DNA of 64,000 nt, taken from NCBI RefSeq assembly GCF_965363235.1, contig NC_134844.1:53750872-53814871 (forward strand), in the 5' to 3' direction. Each line of letters opens with the position of its first letter. Position 1 is the first letter of the stretch. The stretch comes from Mytilus galloprovincialis (taxonomy: Eukaryota > Mollusca > Bivalvia > Mytilida > Mytilidae). The position numbers were made by a program, and so were the translations under genes. The notes beneath the pieces are model-generated. The model was not told where the DNA came from and ran no database searches. It was given only the letters and a program-made list of their open reading frames with translations. Of this stretch, positions 12,836 to 25,020 are shown in pieces.

Positions 12836-13959
12836 CATCCTTTTGATTTTGTTTGGGGTTATAATTGTTATCATTAAGTCATGCCATATCTGAAAATTGT
12901 CCTTTAAATAATATATTATTTTCTAAGTCACCATTCTTGATTTTCATGTTAGACTTTAGTGTAAATGTATTTTAAATTGAAAATATACGAAAAAGGAAAA
13001 TTTTCATAAGAAGATTTTACATAAGAATATTTGTAAATAATCCCATCTCCAATAGGAAAAACACATATATAGATTTGGACTGTAAAAATTATAGGAAAAA
13101 CAATGTAAAATAATATTTCATTGACGGAAAATAAATTTTAAAGGTAGTCAGTTGATGGTTCCAATTATTACTCTGTTTGAAGATCTTGTATTGCATATAT
13201 CTTTTTTGCTGTTTACAGTTTTCGCTTGCTTATTATTGTTTTTGAGATAACTAGGCAAAGACGGAAAAATGAGAGGAAAAATGATAAGTTTTCGCTTGGC
13301 AACTTTCACGAATAGAAAGATGCATTACCTTAGGGCCTTCAACTTTCTAAAACAAACGTACATGTGATTGACTGGGAAAACACCGGGTGTCAATTGCTTT
13401 AGAAATTAAATTTGGATTTTTTTGATTTTTCTAATGTTTTTTAAAATATATTGAATCTTGCAAAAGACATCCATATCTCTCTTACTTTATCATTTTCTTA
13501 GCAAAACGTATATGTAAGTGAAATAAAGATAATTCCTTCTTTTTCATTATTATGCAAGAGCATTATGAATGTCTGTAGCAAAAGTCATCACATTTCACAA
13601 CAACACAAAAAAATCAAAACTACTATGGAATTAATAGTATCCAGTATTTCAAATATTGCACGAGTTGATAAGGTTGTACATGTTGTATGTTAATTAGCAA
13701 GATATACAGTAGTAAATTTGTGGGGGGGGGAAGGAAATGTCAGTTATATAGTCATAAATGGGAATGCTGTGACCATATTTTGACTACTTTACCGATTATG
13801 TCTGTTTTGTTCACGCATCGATGTTAAAAACAACGGTATTTGATGCGACTGTCATACAAGTAAGAGATTTAGAGCTATACAACCAGTTTCAATCCACCAA
13901 TTTCTACCAAGTCAGGTAAATGACAGTTATATATGAAGTTCTTTCACTAAATAAATAAA

Positions 13960-14345
13960 AACTTGGTGACTATGTCGAATACATCTATCCCATTGAACTA
14001 GAGATTAAGGATACAACAGATACAGTTAAGTCGCTCTCATATCTTGACTAACATCTAGAAATTGACAATGAGGGTCGACTGAAAACAAAACTTTACGACA
14101 AAAGAGATGATTTCAGCTTTCCAATTGTGAACTTTCTAAGTAGCAACATTTTAGCAGTACCTGCATACGGTGTATATATCTCCCAATTTTGGTCGAGTTC
14201 GTTTGTTTATTCTTAAGTTTTCTACGTTGTGTCATCTATTGTTTGTCTGTTTGTCCTTTTAATTTTAGCCATGGCGTTGTCAGTTTATTTTCGATTTAAG
14301 AGTTTGACTGTCTCTCTGGTATCTTTCGTCCCTCTTTTGTTGTCA
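13960..14345 (+). pseudogene. internally deleted retroelement RT fragment with 3' end
   Basis: From 13960 the translation reads LGDYVEYIYPIELEIKDTTD, a TAA stop, then LYDKRDDFSFPIVNF and AYGVYISQF. This matches an RT-encoding retroelement widespread in molluscs and cnidarians. It then jumps (about 14180-14195) straight into the 3' region containing ccatggcgttgtcagtttat and ctttcgtccctctttt. It sits inside the right foldback arm of array unit 1, so it is a later insertion. Confidence 0.7.
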
Positions 14346-14658
14346 GTACGTTTGATGTGTTTTATCATTAGATTTTGCCGTTTCATTAGGGACTTTCCAT
14401 TTTGAGTTTTTCTCAGAGTTCAGTATATTTGTGATTTTACTTTTGTCTTTACACAACAAGAATTTGAAATAAGTACGATGTTTAATGTAATAAATTGTAG
14501 TAACAAGTTTGTTACAAACCAAAATTACATGGTGGTAATAGCTTATCTCATACCGTCATTTGGAACATTATAACTAAAAAGACAAACCCATTTATATATT
14601 TCTAATTGTAATTTTTAAATATATATTACAGTAGTTTTATATTTTCATATAAAAAAAT

Positions 14659-14790
14659 AACATGTCTACTTGAAGATTCGAACCTGAACCAGATTGTCAG
14701 CTTTAATCGTTAATCTGAAAATATATCTACCAGAAATATTGTACTGGATTGCGTCAAAGGATTTCGTAGTGTTAGCCATCAGACCGACAC
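14659..14790 (-). repeat. minus-strand tRNA-like segment (unit 1/2 boundary)
   Basis: On the minus strand, box B-like aggttcgaatcttcaagtag follows gctgacaatctg. Copies occur at 16772-16945 and 24325-24490. Each lies about 250-400 bp upstream of, and divergent from, a plus-strand tRNA-like head. Units 3 and 4 have lost it where the GCAGGAC module replaced the region. Its box A is weak (gatggctaacac), so a Pol III role is only a suggestion. Confidence 0.4.
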
Positions 14791-15044
14791 TAGTCAGATC
14801 TACAACTTTGGATACACAATGTAGAACCAGAGATATGTCTCCGATAAAGCTATATCTATATATTATGATATAAATGTCTATAGTCAACATGCATGTATTG
14901 GCAAATCAGACGTATTTATGATTTTTATTAAAATGTTTAATAACTATTCCAGTTAATACTTGATCATACCTAAATATAGATTTTACAGGTAGATATACGA
15001 GTACAGGTAGGTATAAAGGTTTAAATTTTCATGTATTTGTCGGG

Positions 15045-15305
15045 TGAGCCGTGGTCGGGTGGATTGATACAAATTCATTTCCAATGAGCCTGAAGCATAT
15101 GGATCTGCCTATAGGAGGAGAGCCTCGGTTCGAATCTTGTAGGTACCGCCCGTCTAAATCGACACTCATCCTTTTGATATTTTTGATACAGTGAAGTTAT
15201 ATAGCTGATCTACAATCCAATGAGCAGAAAGCATCTGGATTTGCCTATAGGAGGAGAGCCTCGGTTCGAATCTTGTGGGTACCACCTGACTTAATCGACA
15301 CTCAT
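15045..15305 (+). repeat. double tRNA-like head, unit 2
   Basis: Unit 2 carries two head bodies: 15045-15175 with box A and a box B (cggttcgaatcttgtagg), and 15186-15305 with a second body and box B (cggttcgaatcttgtggg) but no box A. Both share gcatctggat and cctataggaggagagcctc. The heads of units 3-5 look like a fusion of the first box A to the second body, so this unit preserves the precursor state. Confidence 0.65.
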
Positions 15306-17341
15306 CCTTTTGGTTTTTTTGTTGGTTTTGTTTGTTGGGTTTTTTTTTTTTTTTTTTTTGTTTATAATTGTTATAATCAATTCATACCATATTTGAAAAT
15401 TGTCCTTTGAATGATATATTAATTTTGAAGTTATCTTTCCTGGTTTTTATGTTAAACTATAGTGTAAATGTGTTTTTAACTGAAAATGTACGAAAAGGAA
15501 ACGTTTTAAATCATTCTCACAAATAACAGAACATGTCGAATTTTAAAACGATTAAATAATCGATTTACCTTCAAGTACTCTTGTAATATAAATGTAATTC
15601 CATCTTCAATAAAAAAAAAAACGTAACATCTATTCATAGATTTGGACTATAAAATGTTATAGGAAAAACAAAGTTAAATAATATTTCATTGCAGGGAAAT
15701 AAATGTAAAAGGTAGTCAGTTGGTGGTTCCAATTATACCTCTTTTTGTACATCTTGTATTGCATCCTTTGCATCTTTTTTTTTTTGCAGTTTACAGGTTT
15801 TGCCTGCTTATTATTGTTTTTGAGTTAGGCAAAAACTGAAAAATGAGTGAAAAAGGATAAGAATTTGTTGGGAAATTTCACAAACAGAAAAATACACTAC
15901 CTAAGTTCCTTCAACTTGCATACAAAATGTACATGCGAAAATACTAAACTCCGTGTAAATTCAAAACGGAAAGTCCCTAATCATGCTAATCAAATGGCAA
16001 AATAAAATGATAAAACACATCAAACTAATGGACAACAACTGATATATATCTGACTTAGTACAGGTATTTTCAAATGCAGAAAATGAGGGATGTAACCTGG
16101 TTTCATAGCGCTAAACCTCTCACTTGTGTGACAGCGAGTGAATGGTAGAATATCGAATGTCAATTGTATAAGAAAGTAACTTTGTATTTTTTTTATTTAT
16201 TTTTTATCTATTTTTGTTTTTTTAATGGTTTTTTTTTAAATACAATGCATCTTGTAACAGTCATCCATATCACTCTTACTTTGTCAATTACTAAGCAATA
16301 CGTTCATGAAAGTGATATAACGATAATTCCTTCTTTATCATTATTATGCAAGAGCAATTGGATGTCTGTAGCAATAGTCATCATATTTAACAACAACACA
16401 AAAACCAAAATTACCTTTGAATTAATAGTATCCAGTAATTCAAAATATTGCGCGAGTTGATATGGTTGTTTTTGATACAGCAAGTTATACAGTAGTACAT
16501 ATAATTAACATGACTGTAAATATCAGTTATATAGTCAGAAACGGGATTTGTTTTTGTCTTTACACAATAAGAGTTTGAAATAAGTACGATATTTAAGGTA
16601 ATAAGTAGTAGTGACAAGTTTATTACAATCCAAAATAACATGGTCGTAATAGCTTATCTCATACCCGTCATTTGGAACATTATAACTAAAAAGACAAACC
16701 CATTTACATATTTCTTATTGTTATTTTTAAATATATATTACAGTAGTTTTATATTTTCATATAAAAAAATAGCATGTCTACTTGAAGATTCGAACCTGAA
16801 ACAGATTGTCAGCTTTAATCGTTAATCTAATAATATATCTATCAGAAATATTGTTGTCAAAAATAAAAATAAAACAATGAAATAAAATAAACAAAAGATT
16901 TTGTACTGGATTGCGTCAAAGAATTTCCCAGTATTAGCCATCAGGCCGACACTAGTCAGATCTATTCAAAAGGCCAGAGCGAAGTATCCTCTCGACTATG
17001 CCAGCTATACATAAACATTGGATACTTATTGATATGTACTTAATACAATTCAACATGTCGGACTTCTGACGTCATAAACCAATATGTACATAGTATACAA
17101 GTCACAGCTTCAGATAGAGATAGAAACAGAGACATGTCTCTGATAAAACTATATACATATTGCTATATTAGTTTATATAGTCAACATATATTGGCTAATC
17201 AGACGTCTTGTTTATGAATTTCATAAAAATGATTTAATGATCATTACATTTGTTAGTTGATCATTTCTAAATATAGATTTTACAGGTAGATATAATGGTA
17301 TAGGTAGGTATATAAGTTTAAATTCTTAATTATTTATCGGG

Positions 17342-17495
17342 TGAGCCGTGGTCGGGTGGACTATTGATACAGTGTAGTAATATAACTGATCTACAATCCA
17401 ATGAGCAGAAAGCATCTGGATCTGCCTATAGGAGGAGAGCCTCGGTTCGAATCTTGTGGGTACCACCTGACTTAATCGACACTCATCCTTTTGGT
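17342..17495 (+). repeat. tRNA-like head, unit 3 (fused type)
   Basis: Box A region, then actattgatacagtgtagta, the gcatctggatctgcc body and box B cggttcgaatcttgtggg, then a G/T-rich tract. It is the fused form relative to unit 2. Confidence 0.65.
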
Positions 17496-17741
17496 TTTTT
17501 GGGGGGTTTTTTGTTGCTTTTTGGGGTTTTTTTTGTTGGTTTTTTTTTATAATTGTTATAATCAATATATGTAATATTTGAAAATTGTCCTTTAATTAAT
17601 ATATTAATTTTTAAGTTATCGTTCCTGGTTTTTATGTTAAACTATAGTGTAAATGTGTTTTTAACTGAAAATGTACGAAAAGGAAACGTTTTAAATCATT
17701 CTCATAAATAACAGAACATGTTGAATTTTAAAACGATTAAA

Positions 17742-17946
17742 CTAAGGATTTTCTTATCCCAGGCATAGATTACCTTAGCCGTATTTGGCACAACTTTTTG
17801 GAATTTTGGATCCTCAATGCTCTTCAACTTTGTACGTGTTTGGCTTTATAAATATTTTGATATGAGCGTCATTGATGAGTCTTATGTAGACGAAACGCGC
17901 GTCTGGCGTACTAAATTATAATCCTGGTACCTTTAGTAAGTATAAG
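17742..17946 (+). repeat. GACGAAACGCGCGTC-family insertion in array unit 3
   Basis: A 205-bp 5'-truncated copy from ctaaggattttcttatccc to ctggtacctttagtaag. Unit 2 has the uninterrupted site at 15556/15557 (gattaaa|taatcg), which fixes the insertion boundaries exactly. Confidence 0.9.
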
Positions 17947-19069
17947 TAATCGATTTACCTTCAAGTACTCTTGTAATGTAAATGTAATCCCATTTTCAAT
18001 AGAAAAAACGCAACATCTATTTATAGATTTGGACTATCAAATGTTATAGGAAAAACAATATTAAACAATATATCATTGCCGGGAAATAAATGTAAAAGGT
18101 AGTCAGTTGGTGGTTCCAATTAGAACTCTTTTTGTACATCTTGTATTGCATCTTTTTTTTTTTTGCATCTTTTTTTGCAGTTTACAGTTTTTGCCTGCTT
18201 ATTATTGTTTTTGAGTTAGGCAAACACCGACAAATGAGTGAAAAAGGATAAGAATTCGTTGGGAAATTTTACAAACAGAAAAATACACAGTGCCTTCAAC
18301 TTGCATACAAAATGTACATGCGAAAAAGTAAAATCACAAAAATACTGAACTCCGAGTAAATTAAAAACGGAAATTTCCTAATCAAATGGCAAAATCAAAT
18401 GATAAAACACATCAAACTAATGGACAACAACTGATATATTTGTGACTTAGTACAGGCATTTTCAAATGCAGAAAATGAGGGATGTAAACCTCTCACTTGT
18501 GTGACAGCGAGTGAATGGTAGAATATCGAATGTCAATTGTATAAGAAAGTAACTTTGTATTTTTTTTATTTATTTTTTATTTATTTTTGTTTTTTAATGT
18601 TTTTTTAAAAATACAATGCATCTTGCAACAGTCATCCATATCACTCTTACTTTGACAATTACTAAGCAATACGTACATGTAAGTGATATAACGATAATTC
18701 CTTCTTTATCATTATTATGCAAGAGCAATTGGATGTCTGTAGCAATAATCATCATATTTAACAACAACACAAAAACCAAAATTACCTTTGAATTAATAGT
18801 ATCCAGTAATTCAAAATATTGCGCGAGTTGATATGGTTGTTTTTGATACAACAAGTTATACAGTAGTACATATAATTAACATGACTGTAAATGTCAGTTA
18901 TATAGTCAGAAACGGGATTTGTTTTTGTCTTTACACAATAAGAGTTTGAAATAAGTACGATGTTTAAGGTAAAAAGTAGTAGTGACAAGTTTACTACAAT
19001 CCAAAATAACATGGTCGTAATAGCTTATCTCATACCCGTCATTTGGAACATTATAACTAAAAAGACAAA

Positions 19070-19628
19070 CCCGTTTATATATTTCTAATTGTATTTTTTA
19101 GGGAGCTACCATTTGATTTTTATGGGGGGGCTAGGATGAAATTTGAAAAAAATAGGCAGGACAGGAGTTTTGAGTAAAAAAAAAGGCAGGATGAGACACT
19201 TGCAAAAAAAAAGTCAGGACTACAATTTAGTTAATAAAAAGTCAGGATAAACTAAAAAAAAAAGCAGGATCGAACAGAGTGAAAAATAAAAAGGCAGGAC
19301 AGAGATTACAGCTAAAAAAAAATGCAGGACAAAATTTTTCATCCTAACCCGTTTATATATTTCTAATTGTATTTTTTAGGGAGCTACCATTTGATTTTTA
19401 TGGGGGGGCTAGGATGAAATTTGAAAAAAATAGGCAGGACAGGAGTTTTGAGTAAAAAAAAAAGGCAGGATGAGACACTTGCAAAAAAAAAAGTCAGGAC
19501 TACAATTTAGGTAATAAAAAGTCAGGATAAACTAAAAAAAAAAGCAGGATCGAACAGAGTGAAAAATAAAAAGGCAGGACAGAGATTACAGCTAAAAAAA
19601 ATGCAGGACAAAATTTTTCATCCTAACC
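19070..19628 (+). repeat. tandemly duplicated GCAGGAC purine-rich module
   Basis: Two copies with a 278-bp period (starts 19070 and 19348). Each opens with gggagctaccatttgattt and ggggggctaggatgaaattt, then has spaced aaaaggcaggac and aaagtcaggac motifs, and ends aaatttttcatcctaaccc. The ends form an imperfect inverted pair (ctaggatgaaattt / aaatttttcatccta), suggesting a right-truncated MITE. Confidence 0.8.
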
Positions 19629-19759
19629 CCTAACAATTTTATAAAAATGATTTAATGATCATTACATTTGTTAGTTGATCATTTCTAAATATAGATTTTA
19701 CAGGTAGACATAATGGTACAGGTAGGTATATAAGTTTAAATTCTTAATTATTTATCGGG

Positions 19760-19910
19760 TGAGCCGTGGTCGGGTGGACTATTGAAACAGTGTAGTAATA
19801 TAACTGATTTACAATCCAATGAGCAGAAAGCATCTGGATCTGCCTATAGGAGGAGAGCCTCGGTTCGAATCTTGTGGGTACCACCTGACTTAATCGACAC
19901 TCATCCTTTT
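19760..19910 (+). repeat. tRNA-like head, unit 4 (fused type)
   Basis: Nearly identical to the unit 3 head apart from single substitutions (attgaaacagtg for attgatacagtg). Followed by the same ggttttttggggggtttttt tract. Confidence 0.65.
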
Positions 19911-20159
19911 GGTTTTTTGGGGGGTTTTTTGTTGCTTTTTGGGGGGTTTTTTGTTGGTTTTTTTTTATAATTGTTATAATCAATATATGTAATATTTGAA
20001 AATTGTCCTTTAATTAATATATTAATTTTTAAGTTATCGTTCCTGGTTTTTATGTTAAACTATAGTGTAAATGTGTTTTTAACTGAAAATGTACGAAAAG
20101 GAAACGTTTTAAATCATTCTCATAAATAACAGAACATGTTGAATTTTAAAACGATTAAA

Positions 20160-20364
20160 CTAAGGATTTTCTTATCCCAGGCATAGATTACCTTAGCCGT
20201 ATTTGGCACAACTTTTTGGAATTTTGGATCCTCAATGCTCTTCAACTTTGTACGTGTTTGGCTTTATAAATATTTTGATATGAGCGTCATTGATGAGTCT
20301 TATGTAGACGAAACGCGCGTCTGGCGTACTAAATTATAATCCTGGTACCTTTAGTAAGTATAAG
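20160..20364 (+). repeat. GACGAAACGCGCGTC-family insertion in array unit 4
   Basis: Same position and length (205 bp) as the copy in unit 3, essentially identical. It was inherited by unit duplication rather than inserted independently. Confidence 0.9.
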
Positions 20365-20748
20365 TAATCGATTTACCTTCAAGTACTCTTGTAATGTAAA
20401 TGTAATCCCATTTTCAATAGAAAAAACGCAACATCTATTTATAGATTTGGACTATCAAATGTTATAGGAAAAACAATGTTAAACAATATATCATTGCCGG
20501 GAAATAAATGTAAAAGGTAGTCAGTTGGTGGTTCCAATTAGAACTCTTTTTGTACATCTTGTATTGCATCTTTTTTTTTGCATCTTTTTTTGCAGTTTAC
20601 AGTTTTTGCCTGCTTATTATTGTTTTTGAGTTAGGCAAACACCGACAAATGAGTGAAAAAGGATAAGAATTCGTTGGGAAATTTTACAAACAGAAAAATA
20701 CACTACCCAAGTGCCTTCAACTTGCATACAAAATGTACATGCGAAAAA

Positions 20749-21657
20749 GTAAAATCACAAAAATACTGAACTCCGAGTAAATTAAAAACGGAAATTTCCT
20801 AATCAAATGGCAAAATCAAATGATAAAACACATCAAACTAATGGACAACAACTGATATATTTGTGACTTAGTACAGGCATTTACAAATGCAGAAAATGAG
20901 GGATGTAACCTGGTTTTATAACGCTAAACCTCTCACTTGTGTGACAGCGAGTGAATGGTAGAATATCGAATGTCAATTGTATAAGAAAGTAACTTTGTAT
21001 TTTTTTTATTTATTTTTTATTTATTTTTGTTTTTTTAATGTTTTTTTAAAAATACAATGCACCATTATTTTATTTATTATTTTTACTGTAAGTCTGTTTT
21101 TTGTTATATCTACTTTACGTGAGTCTGCATTTATGTATGCCGTCATACGACAAAATTATTTTTATGTCTACCTGTGCGAATTTCAAACGCGCAATTTTAC
21201 ACCAGTAATGAAAACCTTCTTTCATTTATGGGTAGACTTTCCATAGATAAATTCAGCCGTATAAGAAAAGCAAAATGAGAATGTTAAATTTGATGTATGC
21301 CTTTTTGTGCTACTTTGTTACATTTGTTGTTTATGTAGTGATATTAAGATGATAACACAATATTGACTGTTGTACCCCTATTTTTGACATTTTTACTCTT
21401 TGAGTATGTTTGTCTTGTTCATGCATCGTTGACAATGTAATGGAATTTGATGCGACTGTCATACAAGTGAGAGGTTTAGCTAGCTATAAAACCAGGTTCA
21501 ATCCACCATTTTCTACATTAGAAAATGCCTGTACCAAGTCAGGAATATGACAGTTGTTATCCATTCGTTTGATGTGTTTGGACTTTTGATTTTGCCTTTT
21601 GATTTTTGATTTTCCTTTTTGAATTTTCCTCGGAGTTCAGTATTTTTGTGTTTTTAC
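20749..21657. mobile_element. complete foldback/MITE-like element in array unit 4
   Basis: The left end gtaaaatcacaaaaatactg and right end cagtatttttgtgtttttac are inverted partners. The match continues through catcaaactaatggacaaca, gtacaggcatt, aacctggttttata and aacctctcacttgt into arms of about 200 bp. The interior (about 21055-21440) has no ORF. Units 2, 3 and 5 keep only the left arm and unit 1 only the right arm, so unit 4 holds the only complete copy. Confidence 0.75.
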
Positions 21658-22117
21658 TTCTTGCAACAGTCATCCATATCACTCTTACTTTGACAATTAC
21701 TAAGCAATACGTACATGTAAGTGATATAACGATAATTCCTTCTTTATCATTATTATGCAAGAGCAATTGGATGTCTGTAGCAATAATCATCATATTTAAC
21801 AACAACACAAAAACAAAAACTACCTTTGAAATAATAGTATCCAGTAATTCAAAATATTGCGCGAGTTGATATGGTTGTTTTTGATACAACAAGTTATACA
21901 GTAGTACATATAATTAACATGACTGTAAATGTCAGTTATATAGTCAGAAACGGGATTTGTTTTTGTCTTTACACAATAAGAGTTTGAAATAAGTACGATG
22001 TTTAAGGTAAAAAGTAGTAGTGACAAGTTTACTACAATCCAAAATAACATGGTCGTAATAGCTTATCTCATACCCGTCATTTGGAACATTATAACTAAAA
22101 AGACAAACCCGTTTATA

Positions 22118-22391
22118 TATTTCTAATTGTATTTTTTAGGGAGCTACCATTTGATTTTTATGGGGGGGCTAGGATGAAATTTGAAAAAAATAGGCAGGAC
22201 AGGAGTTTTGAGTAAAAAAAAAGGCAGGATGAGACACTTGCAAAAAAAAAGTCAGGACTACAATTTAGGTAATAAAAAGTAAGGATAAACTAAAAAAAAA
22301 AAGCAGGATCGAACAGAGTGAAAAATAAAAAGGCAGGACAGAGATTACAGCTAAAAAAAATGCAGGACAAAATTTTTCATCCTAACCCCTA
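22118..22391 (+). repeat. single GCAGGAC purine-rich module (unit 4/5 boundary)
   Basis: One copy of the same module that is doubled at 19070-19628, in the same array context. It replaces about 0.5 kb, including the minus-strand tRNA-like segment found at the other unit boundaries. Confidence 0.8.
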
Positions 22392-22518
22392 ACAATTTTA
22401 TAAAAATGATTTAATGATCATTACATTTGTTAGTTGATCATTTCTAAATATAGATTTTACAGGTAGACATAATGGTACAGGTAGGTATATAAGTTTAAAT
22501 TCTTAATTATTTATCGGG

Positions 22519-22670
22519 TGAGCCGTGGTCGGGTGGACTATTGAAACAGTGTAGTAATATAACTGATTTACAATCCAATGAGCAGAAAGCATCTGGATCT
22601 GCCTATAGGAGGAGAGCCTCGGTTCGAATCTTGTGGGTACCACCTGACTTAATCGACACTCATCCTTTTG
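22519..22670 (+). repeat. tRNA-like head, unit 5 (fused type)
   Basis: Same fused head as unit 4, followed by a shortened G/T-rich tract ending in a T-run. Confidence 0.65.
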
Positions 22671-22904
22671 ATTTTTTGGGGGGTTTTTTGTTGTTGTTTT
22701 TTTTTTTTTTGTTAATTGTTATAATCAATTTATGTCATATTTGAAAATTGTCCTTTAATTAATATATTAATTTTTAAGTTATCTTTCCTGGTTTCTATGT
22801 TTTACTATAATGTAAATGTGTTTTTAACTGAAAATATACGAAAAGGAAACGTTTTAAATCATTCTCATAAATAACAGAACATGTTGAATTTTAAAACGAT
22901 TAAA

Positions 22905-23111
22905 CTAAGGATTTTCTTATCCCAGGCATAGATTACCTTGACCGTATTTGGCACAACTTTTTGGAATTTTGGATTCTCAATGCTCTTCAACTTTGTACGT
23001 GTTTGCTGCTTTATAAATATTTTGATATGAGCGTCACTGATGAGTCTTATGTAGACGAAACGCGCGTCTGGCGTACTAAATTATAATCCTGGTACCTTTG
23101 ACAACTATAAG
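22905..23111 (+). repeat. GACGAAACGCGCGTC-family insertion in array unit 5
   Basis: Same position as in units 3 and 4. Slightly diverged (ttgaccgtatttgg, a 3' end with tttgacaactat), so unit 5 split off before units 3 and 4 separated. Confidence 0.9.
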
Positions 23112-24893
23112 TAATCGATTTACCTTCAAGTACTCTTGTAATGTAAATGTAATCCCATCTTCAATAGAAAAAATGTAACATCTATTTATAGATTTGGACT
23201 ATAAAACGTTATAGGAAAAACATTGTTAAATAATATTTCATTGCCGGGAAATAAATGTTAAAGGTAGTCAGTTGTTGGTTCCAATTAGAACTCTTTTTGT
23301 ACATCTTGCATTGCATCTTTTTTGCACCTTTTTTGCAGTTTACAGTTTTTGCCTGCTTATTATTGTTTTTGAGTTAGGCAAACACCGACAAATGAGTGAA
23401 AAAGGATAAGAATTCGTTGGGAAATTTCACAAACAGAAAAATACACTACCTAAATGCCTTCAACGTGCATACAAAATGTACATGCAAAAAAGTAAAATCA
23501 CAAAAATACTGAAATCCGAGTAAATTAAAAACGGAAAGTCCCTAATCAAATGGCAAAATCAAATAAAACACATCAAACTAATGGACAGCAACTGATATAT
23601 TTTGACTTAGTACAGGCATTTTCAAATGCAGAAAATGAGGGATGTAACCTGGTTTTATAGCGCTAAACCTCTCACTTGTGTGACAGCGAGTGAATGGTAG
23701 AATATCGAATGTCAATTGTATAAGAAAGTAGCTTTGTATTTTTTTAATTTATTTTGATTTTATTTTTGTTTTTTTTAATGTTTTTAAAACATACAATGCA
23801 TCTTGCAACAGTCATCCATATCACTCTTACTTTGTCAATTACTAAGCATTATGTACATGTAAGTGATATAACGATAATTCCTTCTTTATCATTATTATGC
23901 AAGAGCAATTGGATGTCTGTAGCAATAATCATCATATTTAACAACAACACAAAAACCAAAATTACCTTTGAATTAATAGTATCCAGTAATTCAAAATATT
24001 GCGCGAGTTGATATGGTTGTTTTTGATACAGCAAGTTATACAGTAGTACATATAATTAACATGACTGTAAATGTCAGTTATATAGTCAGAAACGGGATTT
24101 GTTTTTGTCTTTACACAATAAGAGTTTGAAATAAGTACGATGTTTAAGGTAATAAGTAGTAGTGACAAGTTTATTACAATCCAAAATAATATGGTCGTAA
24201 TAGCTTATCTCATACTCGTCATTTGGAACATTATAACTAAAAAGACAAACCCATTTATATATTTCTAATTGTTATTTTTAAATATATATTACAGTAGTTT
24301 TATATTTTCATATAAAAAAATAACATGTCTACTTGAAGATTCGAACCTGAAACAGATTGTCAGCTTTAATCGTTAATCTAATAATATATCTATCAGAAAT
24401 ATTGTTGTCAAAATTTTAAAAAAAACCAATAAACTAAAATAATCAAAAGACTCTGTACTGGATTGCGTCAAAGGATTTCCTAGTATTAGCCATCAGGCCG
24501 ACACTAGTGTGTTCTATCCAAAAGGCCAGAGCGAAGTATCCTCTCGACTATGCCAGCTATACATAAACATTGTATATTTATTGATATATACTTAATACAA
24601 TTCAACATGTCGGACTTTTGACGTCATAAATCGATATCTACATATAGTATACAACTTCACATAGAACCAGAGATATGTCTCTGATAAAGCTATATCTATA
24701 TATTATGATATAAATGTCTATAGTCAACATGCATATATTGGCTAATCAGACATGTTTATGATTATTATTAAAACGTTTAATGACTATTTCAGTTGTTACT
24801 TGATCATGTTGATCATACCTAAATATAGATTTTACAGGTATATATATGAGATCAGGTAGAAATGTAAGTTTAAATTCTCTAAAATTTATCGGG

Positions 24894-25020
24894 TGAGCCG
24901 TGGTCGGGTGGATTGATACAAATTCATTTCCAATGAGCCTGAAGCATGTGGATCTGCCTATAGGAGGAGAGCCTCGGTTCGAATCTTGTGGGTACCGCCC
25001 GTCTAAATCGACACTCATCC
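24894..25020 (+). repeat. tRNA-like head, partial unit 6
   Basis: Resembles the first head of unit 2 (ggattgatacaaattcattt, cggttcgaatcttgtggg). The unit is then cut off about 15 bp after the head, giving the array's right end. Confidence 0.6.

Noticed and set aside
16164..24168. Many 60-110-codon frames recurring on both strands of the tandem array
   Set aside because: They recur only because the DNA units recur, are rich in F/I/L/N from T-runs, overlap on both strands and match no family.
12701..25020. Functional tRNA genes at the tRNA-like heads
   Set aside because: Box A/B-like motifs are present, but no clean acceptor stem or anticodon arm could be drawn and the unit is a repeat.
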